NCBI GenBank assembly: GCA_002796205.1
Contig: PCWO01000003.1
Location: forward strand, 1-7,075
Reading direction: 5' to 3'
Length of the DNA stretch: 7,075 nucleotides
Source: Candidatus Liptonbacteria bacterium CG11_big_fil_rev_8_21_14_0_20_35_14
Lineage (GTDB): Bacteria > Patescibacteriota > Minisyncoccia > UBA6257 > XYB1-36-10
Both the position numbers and the translations under genes were made by a program. Shown here in pieces: positions 5,572 through 7,075 of this stretch; positions within the stretch are counted from its first letter, which is position 1; every line of letters begins with the position of its first letter. The notes beneath the pieces were generated by a model. That model was given only the letters and a program-made list of their open reading frames with translations, searched no databases and was not told where the DNA came from.

Positions 5572-6328
5572 ATAAAGTTTTATAAAAATTTTCAAACAAC
5601 TTAGCCACTAATACCGGCCCGGTTCCTCCGGGTGTGGGTGTATAATTTATTTCCTCTGAAATATTTTCCAAACTCAAATCTCCCTTTCCCTCATAATACC
5701 CAAAATCTATTACTAAGGCCCCATCTTTTATATTAGAATCATCAACTAACCCCGCCTTACCAGTTCCTAAAATTACCAAATCATAATTAACCAACTCTCT
5801 CAAATCACTTCCCTCCTCAAATATAGTTATTTTCTTAACCTTTCCGATTAAATAATCAGTCATTGGTTTACCCACTAAAAATCCAGCCCCAACCACCGCA
5901 CAAGATAAATTATTTAAAATTAAACCCTGTCTTTCAATTATTGTTAACCCAGTTAAAACCGCTGGCGCCTTATAGATACTATTTTCATTTAAAGCATCAA
6001 TATCTTTTTCTGCCGGCATAGCTTTTAAAACCCTATCTCTATTTATAGTCCCTGGTAAAGGTAACTGGACAATAACTCCTCTAACACTTTTCTGTTTAGA
6101 TATCCTAACCACCTCCTCTCTTAATTTATTTGTACTTATATTTTCATCAAATTCATATATTCTAAAATCCACTCCCAACTCCTCCGCCACTTTCTTTTTT
6201 ATTTTTAAAAAACTTTGCGAAGCCTCATTATTTCCAACCAAAACAGCCACTAATATTCCTTTGGGTTTTTCCTGTTTTTTAAGATTATCTAAAATCTCCG
6301 CTTGTATTTTATTACCATCTATTTTCAT
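5570..6328 (-). CDS. folD: Methylene-THF dehydrogenase / methenyl-THF cyclohydrolase FolD (divergent)
   Basis: FolD oxidises 5,10-methylene-THF to methenyl-THF and hydrolyses it to 10-formyl-THF in the cytoplasm. The 252-residue protein is shorter than the usual roughly 280-290. Family landmarks: VGNNEAS (31-37), catalytic Lys region KIKKK with K44, VQLPLP (87-92), KDID (108-111), Rossmann turn GAGFLVGKP (147-155) and YTPTPGGTGP (229-238). Several usually conserved residues differ: the YxxxK tyrosine is Phe (F40), the Gly of KDxDG is Ala112, the P-C-T-P-x-G segment reads PAVLTG, and the GRS turn that contacts the NADP phosphate is GAG. Cofactor preference and cyclohydrolase efficiency may therefore be altered. 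The ATG follows the GIY-YIG stop without a gap (TAAATG), with AGGG as the ribosome site, which lies within an 18-bp inverted repeat. Its metabolic partner glyA lies upstream. Confidence 0.9.
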   Translation of the reverse strand: MKIDGNKIQAEILDNLKKQEKPKGILVAVLVGNNEASQSFLKIKKKVAEELGVDFRIYEFDENISTNKLREEVVRISKQKSVRGVIVQLPLPGTINRDRVLKAMPAEKDIDALNENSIYKAPAVLTGLTIIERQGLILNNLSCAVVGAGFLVGKPMTDYLIGKVKKITIFEEGSDLRELVNYDLVILGTGKAGLVDDSNIKDGALVIDFGYYEGKGDLSLENISEEINYTPTPGGTGPVLVAKLFENFYKTL

Positions 6329-6344
6329 TTACCCTGTTAAATAA
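6327..6344. repeat. 18-bp inverted repeat, left copy (folD start region)
   Basis: The minus strand reads TTATTTAACAGGGTAAAT, whose exact complement occurs at 6603-6620. This copy covers the last codons and stop of the GIY-YIG gene, the AGGG ribosome site of folD, and the first two bases of the folD start codon. The two copies bracket the GIY-YIG gene with 258 nt between them. Confidence 0.85.
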
Positions 6345-6583
6345 GATTTGAGTCTATTTTTTATAAACATCTTACCGAAGTATGTTTTTAAATATTTTTC
6401 TCTGTGTGTAGCATCTTGTTGATTAAGACAAGCTTCATAGTATATAAGTTTTAATGGTACTCTATCTTTAGTTGAATAAACAAGCCCCTTATTATGTTGT
6501 TCAAATCTTAATTTTAAATTACTCGTATATCCAGTATAAAATTTACTATCTTTTTTGCTTTTTAAAATATAAGTGTAACACAT
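6329..6583 (-). CDS. GIY-YIG nuclease-family protein (small, stand-alone)
   Basis: An 84-residue single-domain protein of the GIY-YIG family (UPF0213/YhbQ-like). The motif elements are present: Y3-T-Y5-I-L (GIY), F15-YTGYT-20 (YIG), then R26 and H30 with the spacing of the catalytic Arg and its neighbour (LRFEQHNKG), and R61-E62 with E62 as the likely metal ligand. The C-terminus KNRLKSYL is typical of the small family members common in Patescibacteria genomes. Such domains cut or bind DNA; no target or role is established for this type. It lies between glyA (6 nt) and folD (0 nt) but has no folate connection, lacks a Shine-Dalgarno site, and is bracketed by an 18-bp perfect inverted repeat, suggesting late insertion as a cassette. 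Family call strong; activity inferred. Confidence 0.9.
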   Translation of the reverse strand: MCYTYILKSKKDSKFYTGYTSNLKLRFEQHNKGLVYSTKDRVPLKLIYYEACLNQQDATHREKYLKTYFGKMFIKNRLKSYLTG

Positions 6584-6589
6584 ATTTTA

Positions 6590-7075
6590 TTAAAATTTAA
6601 AATTATTTAACAGGGTAAATTTTTTAATCAAATTTAAAACTCTCTTTTTTAATATATCAACTCTTTCCCTATTAGCTAAGGCTAAGGCTATAATTTCTGC
6701 TATTTCTTTCATTTCTTTTTCTTTCATTCCTAAACTGGTCACCGTTGGCGTCCCCATTCTTATTCCCGATGGCTTAAAAGGTTTATCATCCCCCGGCACC
6801 GCATTACGATTAGCCAATATGCCAACTCTAGACAATCTATTTTCGGCTAGAGCTCCATCTATATTAAAATTAGTCACATCAACAAGCATTAAATGATTAT
6901 CCGTTCCACCAGTCACCAAATTAAAACCTAAATCAATTAAACTCAAAGATAACTGCTTGGCATTTTTAACAACCTGTTTTTGATAACTTACAAAACTTTT
7001 TTGTGCAGCCTCCTGAAAGGCCACCGCTTTTGCGAGCATCACATTTCCATGTGGCCCTCCCTGTATTCCCGGAAA
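6590..7075 (-). CDS. glyA: Serine hydroxymethyltransferase GlyA (C-terminal part)
   Basis: The PLP enzyme that interconverts serine plus THF and glycine plus 5,10-methylene-THF. The 161 visible residues run in frame from the window edge, so the gene continues beyond 7075. The internal GTG/ATG codons at 7042-7037 are not starts, because the family motif FPGIQGGPHG is read upstream of them. Other landmarks: LVTGGTDNHLMLVDV (53-67 of the visible part) and NRNAVPGDDKPFKPSGIRMG (89-108), with R106 the substrate-carboxylate Arg, followed by TPTVTSLGM. The PLP-lysine segment lies off the edge. The C-terminus is odd: the family normally closes with a short Y/F-P-x-Y end (E. coli ARYPVYA), while here KKF is followed by TLLNNFKF, encoded by the right copy of the inverted repeat. 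It is the first visible gene of the operon and supplies the substrate of FolD. Confidence 0.95.
   Translation of the reverse strand, partial: FPGIQGGPHGNVMLAKAVAFQEAAQKSFVSYQKQVVKNAKQLSLSLIDLGFNLVTGGTDNHLMLVDVTNFNIDGALAENRLSRVGILANRNAVPGDDKPFKPSGIRMGTPTVTSLGMKEKEMKEIAEIIALALANRERVDILKKRVLNLIKKFTLLNNFKF
6603..6620. repeat. 18-bp inverted repeat, right copy (glyA 3' end)
   Basis: The plus strand reads TTATTTAACAGGGTAAAT, the exact complement of 6327-6344. On the minus strand it encodes the atypical C-terminal residues of GlyA just after KKF. In the operon mRNA this copy could pair with the left copy, closing a loop that contains the whole GIY-YIG gene and masking the folD ribosome site. Confidence 0.85.

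Noticed and set aside
7037..7042. GTG or ATG as the true glyA start
   Set aside because: The frame continues to the window edge through the conserved FPGIQGGPHG segment, so the gene is cut by the window and not short.
157..7075. Alternative genetic code (UGA as Gly, as in Gracilibacteria and SR1)
   Set aside because: All complete genes are full length without in-frame TGA, so nothing in the window calls for recoding.

Overview
The window is low-GC, gene-dense bacterial DNA. Compact proteins, short spacers, mostly weak or absent Shine-Dalgarno sites (with two clear exceptions), an ftsK - RodZ-like - recA cluster and a small stand-alone GIY-YIG protein suggest a member of the Patescibacteria (Candidate Phyla Radiation). 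This is inferred from gene content and style; there is no rRNA or other decisive marker. All complete genes end in TAA or TAG and are read with the standard bacterial code.

Layout. Positions 1-1136 carry three minus-strand units: the 5' end of a secreted protein running off the left edge, a DEDDy-type 3'-5' exonuclease-like protein ending in a possible sliding-clamp-binding peptide, and an 88-residue two-helix membrane protein with its own terminator. Positions 1137-1488 form a 352-nt gene-free divergent promoter region. It holds a 147-bp element with 25-bp perfect inverted repeats around a GC-rich, hairpin-forming core. Positions 1489-5340 are a plus-strand group: ftsK (chromosome translocase), a RodZ-like membrane-anchored HTH protein, and recA. 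recA ends in a terminator that also serves the convergent minus-strand operon. Positions 5357-7075 are that operon, in transcription order glyA (5' end beyond the right edge), a GIY-YIG protein, folD and a 66-residue orphan.

How the genes work together. FtsK and RecA act in chromosome segregation and recombination, and the RodZ-like protein is a probable cell-shape or envelope factor. GlyA and FolD are consecutive steps of folate one-carbon metabolism: GlyA makes 5,10-methylene-THF and FolD oxidises it to 10-formyl-THF. The GIY-YIG gene between them is unrelated to folate and is bounded by an 18-bp perfect inverted repeat. One copy forms the unusual C-terminus of GlyA and the other contains the ribosome-binding site of folD. 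It therefore looks like an inserted cassette, a folD translational switch, or both.

Main points for a second look: the inverted-repeat-bounded GIY-YIG cassette, the structured element between the divergent promoters, a near-identical promoter-like 27-mer upstream of two adjacent minus-strand genes, the C-terminal clamp motif on the exonuclease, and active-site substitutions in FolD.
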